A program made the position numbers and the translations under genes. The notes under the pieces were generated by a model that saw nothing but the letters and a program-made list of their open reading frames with translations, did no database searches and was not told the DNA's origin. A stretch of 64,000 nt of DNA from Limnomonas spitsbergensis (taxonomy: Eukaryota; Chlorophyta; Chlorophyceae; Chlamydomonadales), in assembly GCA_037349105.1 (NCBI GenBank), contig JAYJMM010000038.1, forward strand, positions 3,632,501 through 3,696,500, read 5' to 3'. This document shows positions 23,304 to 64,000 of the stretch, piece by piece (the stretch's first letter is position 1; every line of letters begins with the position of its first letter).

Positions 23304-23311
23304 ATCATCAT

Positions 23312-24658
23312 ACGCTGGTCGGTATCCCCCACGAATACGGTGCCAACAACAAAATCATTTCAGTGGGGGTAAAAGTCTCACAACACTCAATCTTGTAGGC
23401 ACATTCACCAGCCAGTACCGGTTCGTGAGGCCTCTCGTCCCATGCATACAAAATGTTGCTCTGGCGGACTTCGAAGCAACGCTTCAAATGAATCCATCGT
23501 AACCCCGGATCGTCACCGGTGTGCGGGCTCACATCTCATGCACCGCGTCTCATGCTCTGAAGGACTTCGAACGATTTACACAATTCAAATCATACCGGTC
23601 AAATATGGAGGCATACCAGCATAGGGCCATACATGAGCAACGAGAAACTTTGCATGCATAAGAGGTCAGTGTATGCCTGGGTGCATCTAATAACGCCAAG
23701 AGGGTTTAGAATTAAATGGAATTTGGATGCTGGTCTGACCACATGCCCCATCGGCACGCCCGTGTGCAAGATGTGACACCATACATTGTTTTAGTGTGCA
23801 CAGTTCTGTCTCAGGAGGATCACGAGGCGGACACCACTGGACCGATTGGGATCAGGCCAGACAGGCCTACGGCGACTTTTAAGGGAAGAGACAACTCCCG
23901 TATTTTTTATTATCAAGACAAATTCTCATTGGCTTGCTGGTGTGGATGAGGTGTGGAAACACAACAGGACAACTCATACCGATTGCGGCCCACAGACATT
24001 GATTCGCAATAGCAGCAAACTAAGAACAAAGCACCGGTAATACCATGCCTTATGAAAAGTGCAGGTACTACCGTACTTCATAAATAGGTGCAGGTGCTAC
24101 CATACCGAATGAAACGGTACTACTGCACCTTATGCAAATTTGGAACCTGCATTCGCACGCGGACACGTATACGAGTCAAACCTCATGAATACGCAGGGAG
24201 TGCTCAGACTCACGAGAACTAACTTCAGTCCCTCAAAACGAGCTGACGAGGATGACCGGGGATCAGGAAAACGACGGCTCAATCGTGTATCATATGCAAC
24301 TGGCATGAGCGCTCAATACTGCATACCGCCCACAACATCTCCTCCATCTACCGCCATCACTTATCTTTACTTGGCAGTTGGTATGCTGCTGCCTCCTCCT
24401 CCACCTCCTTGGCCTCCCCCACCTCCCCCCCTCCTCCTCCACCTCCTCCCCTCCTCCACCTCCCCCCCTCCTCCTGCGCCCTCACTCCAAGCTGTGCGGG
24501 ACATTGTGTCTCCGTTTCTCGATCAGAAACCTCAGCCGCTGAATAATCATCCACCCGGCGGTTGTTAATTCTACTGCTGCCGTCCTTATCATGGTTTGCC
24601 TCTGCAGCTACCCACTCTCTCGTACTTCCCGGTACCGATAGCTTACAACCGTATATTT
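23312..24658. other. Spacer between transposon and 3' end of the polycystin gene
   Basis: No gene supported. 24040-24130 has a few degenerate repeats of a GGTACTACCGTAC-like motif. 24388-24475 is a polypyrimidine CCT/CCCCCACC tract that makes Pro-rich frames without other coding signs. TGTAA on the minus strand at 24642-24646 is only 13 nt past the polycystin stop codon and could be its polyadenylation signal, but that would leave an unusually short 3' UTR. Confidence 0.45.

Positions 24659-64000
<39,342 letters not shown>

Noticed and set aside
24140..24568. Pro-rich plus-strand ORF
   Set aside because: It rests on a CCT/CCACCT low-complexity tract past the 3' end of the polycystin gene, with no domain or splice support.

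Overview
The window reads as nuclear DNA of a chlorophyte green alga, most likely in the Chlamydomonadales/volvocine lineage. The evidence is two genes for pherophorin-type extracellular-matrix glycoproteins (cysteine-rich globular domains joined by Ser-Pro-Pro-Pro spacers), GT-AG introns in every gene, interstitial telomere-like TTTAGGG/CCCTAAA tracts, and a very heavy load of tandem repeats. The species cannot be named from sequence alone.

Layout. (1) 1-2180, minus strand: 5' half of pherophorin copy A, cut by the window edge. (2) 3429-7389, plus strand: the 3' four exons of a class III nucleotide (adenylate/guanylate) cyclase gene. Its 5' exons are absent, and it begins about 340 bp past the end of a segmental duplication. 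(3) 7390-13185: gene-poor, with a terminal-inverted-repeat element, a zinc-finger ORF and a perfect hairpin. (4) 13186-17417, minus strand: complete pherophorin copy B in seven exons, with a frame break in its proline spacer. The block 1-3087 is repeated in direct orientation at about 15230-18329, so the two pherophorins arose by segmental duplication. (5) 18330-24658: transposon-rich spacer with a hAT-type non-autonomous element carrying a perfect 8-bp target-site duplication, a PIF/Harbinger-like element and a LINE reverse-transcriptase fragment. (6) 24659-64000, minus strand: one very large gene for a polycystin (PKD2-like TRP) cation channel. I could assemble 23 exons with matching intron phases; the first continues off the window. 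They encode 2,124 residues over 39 kb, and nearly all the remaining DNA is intronic tandem repeat.

How the genes might relate: pherophorins are secreted wall/matrix proteins, the cyclase makes a cyclic nucleotide second messenger, and algal polycystins are ciliary or plasma-membrane channels. Nothing in the sequence shows that they form a functional cluster.

The most unusual signal is structural. In the cyclase and polycystin genes, most exons are flanked by tandem or degenerate copies of their own splice junctions (exon edge plus donor or acceptor). In several introns these copies have expanded into minisatellites of up to 4.5 kb in which every unit keeps an AG|GT or a donor/acceptor-like site. 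Exon edges thus appear to be the founders of many intronic arrays here.
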